Assembly (NCBI GenBank): GCA_949775045.1
Contig: OX459095.1
Location: 18,652,311 to 18,716,310, forward strand
Reading direction: 5' to 3'
Length of the DNA: 64,000 nucleotides
Source: Metridium senile
Taxonomy: Eukaryota; Cnidaria; Anthozoa; Actiniaria; Metridiidae
In this document: piece by piece, positions 24,610-36,020 of the stretch
Layout: each line of letters starts with the position of its first letter
Position numbering within the stretch: position 1 is the first letter of the stretch
The notes under the pieces: model-generated
Databases searched by the model: none
The model's input: the letters and a program-made list of their open reading frames with translations, nothing else
What the model was told of the DNA's origin: nothing
Made by a program: the position numbers and the translations under genes

Positions 24610-24612
24610 CAT
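24610..24612 (-). CDS. EIF3I: Candidate exon 1 (start codon only) of EIF3I
   Basis: On the minus strand AAAAATC ATG | GTAAGGGTAC puts a start codon directly against a strong donor. It is the best ATG|GT match I found upstream of exon 2, and gives an intron of 4.8 kb, most of it the 4-kb transposon. The start-codon-only first exon is inferred from exon 2 beginning at codon 2; a weaker alternative (ATG|GTATTT) is near 22257. Confidence 0.4.
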
Positions 24613-24793
24613 GATTTTTACTGTGTTTTTTCTTTAGTCTTCTGTCCCAAAATCGGCTTTTCTGAATGGATTTTTAAAATCACTTTTCACCGCCATACAT
24701 GAATCACGTTTATAGAAGACATGAGCCCGCTGTCACACCTTACAGCGTGCAAGTTTTTTAAAAACACAGGAAGCCCACTTCAAATACCTCCTA

Positions 24794-25204
24794 CGTTACC
24801 ACAGGTAGCCCAAGCTCACTATTTGTGTTGATTTACTATAGGATATATGGGGATTTTTCAACGTACAATTTTTTGCCTTAATTCTTAATAAAATAAAATG
24901 AAACTCTTACCGTGTCTTTTTGTTGCTCTCATCAACAGTCTGACTGACTTTCAGCGATTTTCGTTGGAATTTAGCTGCCTTTCCCTAACGTGTAGTAAGT
25001 AGTACGTGTCTCTCTTACTACACGTTAGGGAAAGGCAGCTAAATTCCAACGAAAATCGCTGAAAGTCAGTCGGACGGTTGGTGAGAGCAACAAAAAGACA
25101 CGGTAAGAGTTTCATTTTATTTTATTAAGAATTAAGGCAAAAAATTGTACGTTGAAAAATCCCCATAGAAATCAACACAAATTAGTGAGCTTGGGCTACC
25201 TGTG
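24794..25204. mobile_element. Foldback element, CACAGGTAGCCCAAGC family, copy 1
   Basis: Near-perfect palindrome of about 410 bp: CACAGGTAGCCCAAGCTCAC ... GTGAGCTTGGGCTACCTGTG, centred near 25000 (TTACTACACGTTAGGGAAAG and complement). Absent from the matching place in duplication unit 2 (CCTCCTACGTACCGAACCGA, about 37228), so it was inserted after the duplication or lost from the other copy. Confidence 0.83.
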
Positions 25205-26504
25205 CGTATACGTATACAAATGAGTTAGCCTTTTTATTATTTATAATAGCTGGTTCAAGATTTCAGTGTTATTAGGATACGAATCGATAGGTAAGGATTA
25301 AAAAATAAGTTTGGGAATGTTACAGTATAATATTGGCAAAACATATCGTGTAACTTATTGCGCAATTTTGTTTAATAGTTTGCAAAATTTCGTAGTTTTA
25401 TATAACTCGAGATTTAATAATGGCATATTTGAATTTTTTTGCAAATTATTAATTTAATTAATTATAAATCATAGAGCTGCATGTAGCCATAGTTAATAGA
25501 GGGGACTCAACAATCATCTAAAGCAAATAAAGACACTGATATTTCCAAATGTGCAAAGTTCAAATGGTGCATATCATTGTAATACATCACAAAGTTCTTC
25601 CTGAGGTATTATATAACTTATATCTGTTTCAAAACTATTTAATTGCATTTTATCTTAACTTAATTAATTGATAGAATTCAAAAATGCAAATAGTTTTGAA
25701 ATTACTCCTGTCATGCACAATTGTGTTCAATTCAAATGTCTATTGTTTATATATGGTCATTATTGCAGATTAACAATGGCTGATTCTTCGGGTTCTAGTA
25801 AGACATTCAAGTTGGTTATGTTTGGAGCTACAGGTCCTACTGGTCTTCTGGCTGTAAAAAGAGCTTTAGAACTTGGACATCACGTTACTGCTATTGTTAG
25901 AAGTCCTGAAAAACTAAATAATATCAAGTAAATGCTAAATAAATATAGATGCCCCCTTGACTATATATCATGGGTGGGGTGGGTAGGGGAACTAATTGAC
26001 ATATCATAGCTTGAAATACATTGGTGCCTGGATGGGTAGGGGAGCCAATAAACACATCCTTCAATATCATGAGTAGGGACAGTAGGGGAATAAATTGACG
26101 CACTGAAGTGAATATAGTGGGCTGGGAGGGTAGGACAACAATTATTAATCAACACATTGAATATCATTGTTTGGCAGTGAATAGCATAGGTGGGGATTGA
26201 GGGTACATATCAATGATGTGTTGATTAATTCTCATACCCTCGCCACCCACATATCAGCAGGGAGCATGGATGGCAGCGCTCAAAATGGCTGTCTGACAAT
26301 GGCCCAATTTATGGTGTTTGCATGGTGAAAAAAATTGTGATGCAGTACACGTGTTGTCAAAATGTTTTTTTTTGCGGTGTTGAGGACAACCTCGACCCCC
26401 CTACCCTCCCATGTCCCCCTCCTATTTGGAAGTGGTTTCTAATAAAGCCATGCATGGGTGCATGGGTATGAATTAATTACCTTTTTCTTGTCAACATTTT
26501 TTAA

Positions 26505-26588
26505 GGTGTTACAAATTTCTTTATATTACCTATCGTTTATATCAAACACCCACGCAGCCTATACTAGTTTACTCGCTAGTTTCCATTT
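26505..26588 (+). repeat. Penelope-like tail fragment in intron 1 of copy 1
   Basis: GGTGTTACAAATTTCTTTAT ... CACGCAGCCTATACTAGTTTACTCGCTAGTTTCC is the same tail as at 18255-18350. The upstream hammerhead-like box is missing. It lies about 40 bp before the acceptor of exon 2. Confidence 0.5.
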
Positions 26589-26829
26589 ATTTTTCTTGAT
26601 CCATTAATATATTTTTTTTTTCCTCTTAGAAATGAGAACCTTGAAGTTATAGAAGGAAACATATTTGAACCTGAATCACTTGTTGCTTACCTGAAAGACA
26701 AAGATGCTGTGATGTCATATCTTGGTACACACGGAGCATCCATATTCAACCCTACTACTCTTTACACTGAATCTATGAAGGCAATTACGACTGCAATGGA
26801 AAGGTCAGTAACTCACATGATAGGTGTAA

Positions 26830-27540
26830 AGATGATGACGATGATGTGATAATGATAATGATGGATGGATAATAATGATGATCATAATGCTGGTTTATCA
26901 TTATTGATGATACATTATACTCAATATTATATGATAGATAAATGATGATGATGATACCGATGACATTCATGTCATGAGGATGATGATATCAATATTGATT
27001 ATTACTGATACTGAAGATGATAGTGATACCATTGATGATGCATGGTCATTTTGCATAAATGATGATGATTCTGATGAGGATGATGATAATACTGATAATG
27101 CATGATCATGTTACACAAATGATAATGATACAGATAATACTGATACTGATGAGGATGATGATGACACTAATGATGATGATACTAATGATAATGATACAGA
27201 TAATACTGATACTGATTAGGATGATGATGACACTAATGATGATGATACTAATGATAATGATACAGATAATACTGATACTGATTATGATGATGATGTATAC
27301 TAATCAATTATGACGAATGTGATGCATTGCCATGTCCTATATGAAATCAATGATGATAATTAATACTGATACTGATGAGGATGATAATATCAATGATGAT
27401 GATGATGATGTTGATACTGATGATGTTGATAATTTTATTATGATTATTATTATGATGATGATGATACTGAAAATTACACCTCAACTGTTGATGAAAATGA
27501 TGATAATGATACTGAATATATTTTGATGATAATGCTGGTG
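26830..27540. repeat. GAT/ATGATG-rich simple repeat, intron 2 of copy 1
   Basis: Long imperfect (GAT)n/(ATAATGATGAT) stretch with a higher-order unit of about 60 bp (GATAATACTGATACTGAT). The same intron of copy 2 (40430-41000) has a shorter version, so it predates the duplication and then expanded or contracted. Confidence 0.85.
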
Positions 27541-28146
27541 GTATAATATATACTGGTAATATTGATGCAACTAATTATTACTTGTCCTGTAAATTACTTT
27601 CCTGTAAATGTAAACAGCCCTAAATGTTATGTTGCAGATCCAGTGTTAATAGAATAGTAATAGTTACATCCTGGTGTACTGAGAAACAGCCTGGAAACCC
27701 TAAAATCTATGAATGGATTCTCAAACCACTATTTCTCAATGCATATTTGCCAGACATGAGAGAAATGGAAAAAATGTTGGAGCAGTCAGCATTCAATTAT
27801 ACATTTATAAGGCCTCCAGAGCTTACTAATGGTAAAAATAGATTATTTCTTTAAATGTATTACTTTCTAATACTCCATACTATGTAATTTTATGGTGAGC
27901 ACCACCCCTCAGACACTCTCATCATAATTCTCCCCCACTTATTATATAGGTGAGTGTAGTGTTTACAAGTGTTGGTATTGTGACGCTAATTTTCCAACCA
28001 TTTTCACAATAGATTTGTTAATTTTGTTCTAATAACAATATGGTTGGTAAATATTACTATTTTGTTATTTATGTGTGATAATTTTTAGAGGTTAAAAATT
28101 CACAAAACCAAGCCCATTTATAAAATATTGTTAATCCCCTATCATC

Positions 28147-28233
28147 AATCCCCTTCCCCCCCCCCCCCCCCCCCTCCCCAGTATATATACAAATATGATT
28201 CACTAGCCTGGAGGTACACCCCCCCCCCCCCCC
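28147..28233. repeat. Two poly-C tracts in intron 3 of copy 1
   Basis: C-runs of about 18 bases or more near 28158 and 28220, 40-120 bp before the last exon. They are absent from the same intron of copy 2. Confidence 0.8.
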
Positions 28234-28317
28234 CCTCCATTTTCTTAATTTAATTTTTAACAACCTTTTTTAGATGAGCCTAAGAAGAACTACAAGCTGC
28301 CCCAGTACAAATATTTT

Positions 28318-28477
28318 GTGATCACACTGTGATCACACTTCACGCCCGTGATCACGCCTCTCATCACCCCTAAAAGCGTGACCCCGTTATCACGCCTGTG
28401 ATCAATGCTGTGATCACGCCTTGAAATGTGATCACTCCCGTGATCATGAGTTCTGGTGTGATCACTCCCGTGATCAT
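28318..28477. promoter_or_regulatory. Left sub-terminal array of GTGATCAC palindromes
   Basis: Nine copies of GTGATCA(C/T/A) within 160 bp (starting 28318, 28329, 28349, 28398, 28411, 28429, 28440, 28458, 28470), plus degenerate ones. Plant CACTA elements have sub-terminal repeats bound by their TnpA protein; by analogy these may be binding sites for the element's own BEN protein. The role is inferred. Confidence 0.7.
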
Positions 28478-28646
28478 TAGTTAGTCTCCTGATTTACACT
28501 TGTAAAAAAATAGCTTTATTCTTTTACAAATTTGCACTGTAAATTGAGTTAAAATGTGATTTAATACAAAAAAAAATACTAGAAGTAGAAATATTATTTA
28601 CATATGTAAATTGTAAGATGGTTATGTTTTAATGCTCTTTAGCACA

Positions 28647-31487
28647 TTAATTATGTTCAATAATATTTGGAAACCTAGAAACTATCCAGTATTCTGATGA
28701 AATGTCAATGAACACACACTTCCGAATAATTTGATGAATGTTAATTAAAATTACTTTACCGAGACGTGGCAGAACACAAGTTTGATGCTTTACAACATTT
28801 TTACCATTATATTTTTGAATGATTTTACCAATAAGCGTGCTATGATTTTCATTCATTTGGATATTTTGTGCCTGTATTGACTGCATACATTTGTCGGAAC
28901 TGATTAAAAATGGATTTGACTCAGAGTCAACAATGTCAAGTAGATGGCATACACAAATTCCTTTATTTCCTGCTTTCAGAAAAAACTTTATTCTTCCAAA
29001 ATATATTTCCCCATTTCTGTCCACAAATTCGATAACCGTAGAGTCAGTTTTTTTCGTTTTATTCCAAGCCATTGAGTCAATTTTCTGACCGTTCATGTCT
29101 ACAAATCTTGCAAATGCTTGCAATATGTAGTCTTTAAGACCTTCATTTAGCGCCATGAAGACTCTTATCTTTGTTTTAAAGTTGTTGTCAATTGTGATAC
29201 CTTCTGACTTAAGAATGTCTGTTCCTAGGAAGTTTCCGCCTTCTACTTTGATTGCTTTTCTTGAGCTTTTGTTCTGACCATTCAGTTTTCTTAAAAGGGA
29301 TAATGCATCTTTTGGTGTTCCGCTATCTTTACAAGCTTGCTGAATAAACTCAGGTATTCCATATGTTAGACCAAGTGCACATGCTATCTGTTCCATAGCG
29401 TGATGTGTCCCGTGTACAAATGTTTTCATAAATGCATTAATACTTTCAAATGCAAAACAGCTATACGCCCACAATGGACCACGACGTAACACATAATATC
29501 CCATATGAGTAAGTAAATGAACATTCATTGTACATTTAGTTTCACCATATAATATTTCCATCATTATGACAAAGTCACGTAACATTTCTTCTGCCACAGG
29601 AATAGAATGGGATGGAATGGAATCTGAGCATAGAATTCCTACTGCACCTGAAAGAAGACACCAATGGAGATGACATAACGGGTTAAGTGTATTTTGTAAT
29701 ATAGGAACAGAGAAATGTAGCAACCAATTTTTTAATTCAGTTGCTTTCCAGTGTTTTATTTCTCCTAAAGTTCGTGGCAGTCGTCCGATATTTTCAGGCG
29801 GTCTTATTGATACTAGACGTGTTGACATGGATGACAACTGTGTACCAATATAAAAGTGACTTCCTTTCCACTTATTACATGTCATTAAGTTCATTAAGTA
29901 CTTGACAACTCCCAAAGGCACGCAATGCATCCAGTCCACAGCAAATGATCTAACCAAGTCGAATCTACAGTTAAGTTTAGCAAAGACTGAATGACCTTTA
30001 ACTCCCATTACGGCATTCTCTTGGGTGGCATTTGAGGCAAAATCCTTCTGATCGTCGTGAGATCGTAACGCAATCCCTTCTTTGTATGGCCAAGATCTAT
30101 GGAGGTTGTTATAACCATAAGGATCCCCTTCTTGCTTGCACAAGTGACAGCCACATTTTCCATTAAATCTTTTCATATTCATTAAATCTGCACGCGCAGG
30201 TAGATCAGCAGATACTATAAAAAGCAAACACTTTACATTGATATCACCTGCCGCACTATCTTCAACTCTAAAGCCTTTGGTATGAAGAGTATTCAGTTTT
30301 TCGACCAAAGGGTTGAGAAAGGTCATCATGTTTGGCTCCTTCTTATCACAGTATATGTACGCTGGAATTATATATTTTTTGTTAAATCTGTATTCTTTTG
30401 GAAGTTCGTTGATCATCACATAAACTGGCCATAAGTGGCCAGCACTAGAAGAAGAATACTTATTGACGCCATCTGTATTGATTGTGAGAGAAACATTAAA
30501 ATCTTTTGTTAAAAATCCACCTGGATAAAGAAAATTCTTATAGTCCAACCCGTGGTAAATGTCGTGAATTGTTCTATTCACTGTCCGCTTAATGTTCTCT
30601 TTTCCTTTTTTAAGAAGCTTGCAGAATTCTGCATCTCGAAAAAGCTCTTTGAGACGTTCCTCCAAATTCAGGTCTAAAAATCCACTGAGAGGCTGTCCTT
30701 GACATTCTAGTTTTGAGCAATGCTTATCAAATACTTGAATAAAACAGTTTGAACAATACAAGACTTTAACGGGGTCCTTTGTTCCAAAGCAATCTTTGAG
30801 GTAGAGTTTCATTTTGTACACTGACCGAAAGACCTCTTCAAATTGTTTTCCAATTAATACAGACAAAAGTCGAATCAAGTCTGCCCATGCGGCTTTACTC
30901 AAGTTGTGTTGCAGTACAAATGAGACAACCAGTACACATGCAAAAAGTCGTGAAATCATGCTACCGTCATACAGAGGAACTTGTTTACAAGGCATATGGA
31001 GTACAACATCCTCATTAGCATTACTTTCGTTTTCCACATGTCCATTGCTGTCAACCATTTCGTCGTCAAATGAATCCTCACTTGAACTTTCTGAAGTCTC
31101 AGTAGTCTCTGAATCACTAATATCAGTATCATCACTCAATAACGACTTTTCTTCTGCACTAAGAAGTTCGCTATCAATATCGCTTTCATAACGACAGCCG
31201 GTAGTTTCCGAGTTATTTTCCTTCTGTGTGCTTAATCTATTTCTATGATAATGTCTTAACTGCCGTGATGGATAATGTTGTTCGTTATAAGGTTTATAGC
31301 TTCTTTTCTCTCTGCTTTGTGTTTTACGTTGATAATAAAGTGACTGTCTTGATTTCCGACAAGTGCCACTAGCTGAAGATGAAGAATCGGTGGCGTTGTC
31401 TTTAGTTAAAGGTTGTAGGCTGGAGTCTGAGTCGGAACTACTTTCATCTTGGGCGCAACTTTGCATTAGTTCCTTGTCATATTCCAT
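28647..31487 (-). CDS. tnp2-type (CMC/EnSpm-like) transposase, 946 aa, single exon
   Basis: Uninterrupted frame reading away from the centre of the element. Order of parts: an acidic, Ser-rich, low-complexity N-terminus (residues 1-165), a Cys cluster (C245-x2-C248, C257, C262) that may bind zinc, then the catalytic core. Three acidic sites match the tnp2/Transposase_21 pattern of CACTA-group enzymes: D339 in LTINTDGVNKYSSSS, D428 in VSADLPARADL and D518 in FAVDWMHCVPLGVVK. A second Cys/His cluster, GKCGCHLC (443-450), lies between the last two. The C-terminal part continues through LLTHMGYYVLRRGPLWAYSC, typical of the family. It would cut and join the CCCCAGT ends. Not a host gene: it lies wholly inside the transposon. 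The family call rests on motif recognition, not a search. No frameshift or stop is seen. Confidence 0.87.
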   Translation of the reverse strand: MEYDKELMQSCAQDESSSDSDSSLQPLTKDNATDSSSSASGTCRKSRQSLYYQRKTQSREKRSYKPYNEQHYPSRQLRHYHRNRLSTQKENNSETTGCRYESDIDSELLSAEEKSLLSDDTDISDSETTETSESSSEDSFDDEMVDSNGHVENESNANEDVVLHMPCKQVPLYDGSMISRLFACVLVVSFVLQHNLSKAAWADLIRLLSVLIGKQFEEVFRSVYKMKLYLKDCFGTKDPVKVLYCSNCFIQVFDKHCSKLECQGQPLSGFLDLNLEERLKELFRDAEFCKLLKKGKENIKRTVNRTIHDIYHGLDYKNFLYPGGFLTKDFNVSLTINTDGVNKYSSSSAGHLWPVYVMINELPKEYRFNKKYIIPAYIYCDKKEPNMMTFLNPLVEKLNTLHTKGFRVEDSAAGDINVKCLLFIVSADLPARADLMNMKRFNGKCGCHLCKQEGDPYGYNNLHRSWPYKEGIALRSHDDQKDFASNATQENAVMGVKGHSVFAKLNCRFDLVRSFAVDWMHCVPLGVVKYLMNLMTCNKWKGSHFYIGTQLSSMSTRLVSIRPPENIGRLPRTLGEIKHWKATELKNWLLHFSVPILQNTLNPLCHLHWCLLSGAVGILCSDSIPSHSIPVAEEMLRDFVIMMEILYGETKCTMNVHLLTHMGYYVLRRGPLWAYSCFAFESINAFMKTFVHGTHHAMEQIACALGLTYGIPEFIQQACKDSGTPKDALSLLRKLNGQNKSSRKAIKVEGGNFLGTDILKSEGITIDNNFKTKIRVFMALNEGLKDYILQAFARFVDMNGQKIDSMAWNKTKKTDSTVIEFVDRNGEIYFGRIKFFLKAGNKGICVCHLLDIVDSESNPFLISSDKCMQSIQAQNIQMNENHSTLIGKIIQKYNGKNVVKHQTCVLPRLGKVILINIHQIIRKCVFIDISSEYWIVSRFPNIIEHN

Positions 31488-31805
31488 ATTCAGATGTGAA
31501 GCACATTCAATAGCTAAAAGGATAAATCAAGTATAAACTCATGTGAGGCTGTTTCAATTATTTTACTAGTGTATCAAATTCGCCAAAAATCATCAAAGAG
31601 TAACAAGATATATGTTCATACCGATGAAAGGGATATTGGTTCATTTTTTCAATTCTTTCCAAATCATACTGAGCCAATCACAAATCGATTTCATACGGTA
31701 ACAAGATAGCTAACAAAATTGAGCGGGAGATTCATTCTAGTGAACCTATTTCTTGAAGCGAACTAACGACCTTATTCTTCCTTAATTCTACATTGACTGT
31801 CAAAA
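31488..31805. promoter_or_regulatory. Divergent promoter region of the transposon
   Basis: A 318-bp gap separates the start codons of the transposase (minus) and the UBL-BEN gene (plus), so both must be driven from here or nearby. No clear TATA box or GTGATCAC motif is seen in it. Confidence 0.5.
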
Positions 31806-34800
31806 ATGGCTGATTTTTACGTTGTTGAGTTTCCTAACGAAGCAGATCCAAAGTCAAGGGGGCCGCATATTGTACAGGAACACCGAGTACGGTTAGATGA
31901 TAATGCCGCGGGGAACGTAGTAGAAGTAAAGTGGAACGTTCTGAACTCAGAGGGTGAAGTAAGTGAAGCGTACTTTACTGCAATTAGTCTGCACAAGGGA
32001 ACCAGAAAAGCATGTGCCGATTTTATGGACAAGATTAGGCGAAATCGCGAAATAGCTGAAGTAACTAACAAAGAAGGTAGAGCACGAAAAAAAAGCGCAA
32101 AACTTATGGACCAGGATGACACCGATGATCTCTTTGCCCTCAATGACAGTTGGAATCTCAGTGGCCCGCCAAGAAAGAAACAAAAGAAATCCAGTTCCAG
32201 CAGTTCATTAAGACATGGTAAAGATGAAAGTGACGTGGAAAAAATAAATGGTAACATAATTGTGACATGAATAGTTATTTTTCAGTGCTTATTGTTATTA
32301 TTTTACCTTAATACAATTAATGCGCATACATGTAACTATTAGCATATTTCTTTGGATTTCAGAACCTGGATGCTCGGACGAGTCTGAGAGTTACGAGATT
32401 CCTGCGAGAGCAAAGAAGCTGCCAAAGGCGGGCAAAAACAAAAAAGCTGGAGAGAAACCAGTTAGAAGGTTAGACACAACCAAACTCCGCAAGGAAACTA
32501 TGTGTGCTCAGTCGTCAGAGCTAGAGTCGAATTTAAGAAAAAAAATGAAAATTATAAAACACGGAGATGGAGAGGAAACTGAGCTAGAAATATTAGTCGA
32601 GAAAGACTTAGAACTTCGAGATCTGAAGAAAAAACTCTCATCGCTAACCGGTATTTCCTCAAAAACATTGTCCCTGGTTGTTCGAGGAGAACCCTTGGTC
32701 AATTATCAAGAAAATACGAAAATTTCAGAATTCTGGAGTGCAGAAGATATTGTTGCCATTTTTCCAAGGGAAAGTGAAAATGGTCATCAAAGCAAAGAAA
32801 TGGCAACGATTTATCACGAAGGTTAGAATTTATGTTCTTTGTTAATTATGCTTTTAGTTTAACAGTTTTTAAAATAGCCGATTGAAATGCTTCAACAGCC
32901 ATACGGAAATTTGCCGGAATAAAAAACAGTCAACTACGGAAACTTATCGCCTATGTGAGATCCCAAAGGTTATAAAAAACTTCTTGACATGTAGTCTTTG
33001 TCCTAGTTTTGCTACATTTTTGCGCAATTTTTTAAACAAACGTCGTCCCGGTTAGTCGATCAGTTACTGGCTCTAAACAAAATCTTTCGTTTGCTTTATT
33101 TCTTGGAGCATTTATATATTCTAAATGGAAACTAGTAAGTAACTGAAACTAGTTTATTTTATAGCAAAGGCACAATCTCATTGGTCAATAAGCGGGCCGT
33201 ACTTTTTCCGTACGGACCGGAAAAGCGAGAGTAGTTTTTTTTGTGTTTATTTTTTACTAGTTTTTTCGAATTATTTTTGCCTTTTTATTTTCTTATTTGA
33301 CGGATTATTTTTTTATGATAATGAGAAAACTACGTTCGCATGAAAATACGGAGAACGTAATATTATGTTTCCTATTTATTTTTTATTATAATTTTTTTCC
33401 CTAAAATAGCTAAATAATAAATATCTTATTAAGCTTGCTTGCTCGGGCCGTACTGGAAGTTATGGAACCTCGTTTTTCCCCACTTTTTATGGCCCTCGCG
33501 CTACGGCCTCTACCATAAGACAGTTGAAAAAAACTTGGTCCATAACTTCCCGTACGGCCCTCGCGCTCGGTTAATAAGATATTAATAGGCTGCGTCGGTG
33601 TTTGATATAAATGATAATTTACTCCAACGAAGGGCTAAAGCTCGAAACGTCAGTAAAGTCAAGTCAACATTTTTTTACGGTGTTACAAATTTTATTATAT
33701 TACCTATATTCTAAACAAACATTCCGTTCCCAGTGAATTTTCTAATGACAATGTTACTTATGGCCATCTGATACTCTGAATTTCATTTTCAACAGAAGAA
33801 GCTAATTCTGAAAAGATGAGCGAGTGTCAGGAAGACATTTATATCCAAGAACCCGGTAAGACTCTAAACATTAAAGATACCAATTTGTAAACATAACCAT
33901 AACAGTACATTACATACCCTTTTCAAGTGCACTGAATCCTTTTCTTTCCTTTTTTTGACGTCTTTAGACAGTTTCTAAGTTTATAATAGTTCTTATTCGT
34001 GCTATTTTGTGCTCCCAAGTTAAAATGATTGATAAGATTGTAATCCGGTTGTCAGTTAATCCAATTATAACTGACAAGCTATTCATAGAATGTTATTGAG
34101 TCACGCACGTTTGTATAATCAAGTACGAGAAAATAAAAACCACAGAAATAAAGATAACCTTTAATCTAAATCTATTTTCTTTAGTAACAATTATTTAGAG
34201 TGGTATAGCATACAGAGAAGTACGAATGCGAAATTACAAACTCACGAAATTAAATTGAACTTAGTTTATTTAACAATAATAACAACACTCTAGCTAGAAA
34301 GGAAAAGCATGCAAGAGAGGCCATAAAGATGGAAAGAAGAAAAAAGAAACTGACAGCACCAGTATATATAGGATTTGCCGTTAGACTGACAAACTTTCTT
34401 TAAAATCCTTTAATGTCAGTTGTCAGTAAATATGAACGTATTCTGCAACTTATATAAGTGATCCAAGAATAAATTTATCTACAACAACACCTTTTAGCAT
34501 TTTCAATTATGTCAGTTTTGAATGGGGGTAATATGTTTTGCGTACAAAATCATCCAATGGTCGCAGTTAAAAGGAAATGACTAGTAAACTTATATCAAAC
34601 ATTTATTTTGCAGGTAGTTTTTAAAATTAAAATTTATCTTGAATGAATTTGCATGCGTGTTTGAAATGTACTTTGCTATTTTTTCAATTTTCTTTTCAAT
34701 AATTTTACTTACCGGTATATTTTATTTGGTAACTAATTTTAGCTAACAGTGTAATTTTTTTTATTTTTTTTACTTTCAGTCGAAACAAGAAGCTCCAGCC

Positions 34801-35435
34801 TCGAAGAAAAAGTGGATGAACTTAAATGTCAAGTTCAGACCCTGAGTAAAAATGTTTTAGAGATGAAGACTATTATCTCTTCATTTCTAAAATGTAGAAA
34901 CTGCATGAAAGTGCAGTATAAATCTAATGGCGGGGCCATAATGCTCAATGTTGAGCAAACCAAGTTGCCCATTCCACCTGCAGCAAAGACCTCTAACTTG
35001 TCCAGTTCACCCATTACTACTGCCATCCCTAACTCACCCATCACTGTCATCTCTGCCACTGCACCAACTACAAACAACGACCAACAAGATGCATCCGCTG
35101 ATGTGCAAAAACTTGTTGGGTCAGCTTCAAGAGGGGTTTATGTCTCTGCAGAGCTGCTGGAAAAAATCACCACGAAATTGCCGACCAACTATGTCCTTAA
35201 ACTGTTTGAACTAGTGTTCAGCCGTCGCGAGGCTTCCGTGAGCAGTGTGGAAGGCAAGGCTGAAAAACTTCTGAAACTGGATGCCAACCGACTAACTGCA
35301 GTTTTTGAGCATCATCTTCACCGCTTCAAGTCCGATAACACACTTTCATGGGAAGCCATGAAAAAAATTATTGATTCAAAGTGCAGAATGGTCCGCAACA
35401 ACAGATGCAAAACTTGGGCTGGTTCCGAAAACTAA
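31806..35435 (+). CDS. Transposon protein with ubiquitin-like, coiled-coil and BEN domains, 4 exons, 539 aa
   Basis: Exons 31806-32250, 32363-32821, 33796-33855, 34780-35435; all GT-AG, all introns phase 1, total 1620 nt. Residues 1-148: an unrecognised N-terminal domain (MADFYVVEFPNEADPKSRGP...) followed by a basic KKQKK stretch. Residues about 220-283 have the shape of ubiquitin: LEILVEKDLELRDLKKKLSS, TGISSKTLSLVVRGEPLVNY, ISEFWSAEDIVAIFP; there is no C-terminal GlyGly, so it is a fold, not a conjugating modifier. Residues about 326-360 look like a coiled coil (LEEKVDELKCQVQTLSKNVL). Residues about 441-528 resemble a BEN domain (LLEKITTKL, LFELVFSRREASVSSVEGKA, LDANRLTAVFEHHL). BEN domains bind DNA, often palindromes. 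Likely the element's TnpA-like partner, binding the GTGATCAC arrays; function inferred. No homologue recalled with this exact order. Confidence 0.8.
33590..33720 (+). mobile_element. Penelope-like hammerhead motif and tail nested in intron 2 of the UBL-BEN gene
   Basis: 33621-33652 reads ACTCCAACGAAGGGCTAAAG then CTCGAAACGTCAG, followed by GGTGTTACAAATTTTATTAT, matching the copy at 18205. GGCTGCGTCGGTGTTTGATA just upstream is the complement of the tail seen at 18300, so two half-copies meet head to head. Confidence 0.5.
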
Positions 35436-35790
35436 AAACAAAAGGACGATAAGTACCTTGAAACACTAAAACCTAATCGCTGAAAATGAATTATCAATTT
35501 AAAACACTAATTGAACGATGTCACATCACGGTAGATTTATAAATATATTATCCTCAGTTTAAAAACTATAACCGACTGACCACATTATATCCATTAATTA
35601 TATGTATGTTTGTTCTATGTAATTTTAATGAGTGAGAGTAACCATTGCATGTTCAGGTTACTTATAGTTAAGATTTTATTAAACTTCTGTTTTACTATTT
35701 TACTACTGTGCAGTGTCTGGCTGCTGTTTTTATCTTCATTTACAAAATTCTATGATGACAGTCGCATTTTCATGCAATCACAGTTACACC

Positions 35791-36020
35791 GTGATCACGG
35801 TTGACAAAAGCAGTGATCGATCTGGTGTGATCACAGTAATTGTGTGTGATCACACCCAGATTAGGCTTGTGTGATCACGGGGTGTGATCACAAGCATGAT
35901 TTGTGTGATCACAAGCGTGATCACACCGTGATAAGGCGTGATCACGCGTCAAAAGTTTTTACGCGTGATCACAGTGTGATCACAGGGCGTGATCACGTGC
36001 GTGATCACAGTGTGATCACG
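35791..36020. promoter_or_regulatory. Right sub-terminal array of GTGATCAC palindromes
   Basis: Thirteen exact GTGATCAC copies in about 230 bp, more closely packed than on the left, some extended to longer inverted forms (CACAGTGTGATCACAG; GCGTGATCACGTGCGTGATC). It begins about 355 bp after the stop of the UBL-BEN gene and runs to 18 bp from the transposon end. Confidence 0.75.

Noticed and set aside
31817..32257. 146-residue minus-strand frame overlapping exon 1 of the UBL-BEN gene
   Set aside because: Antisense shadow; the plus-strand frame connects to three further exons with matching phases.
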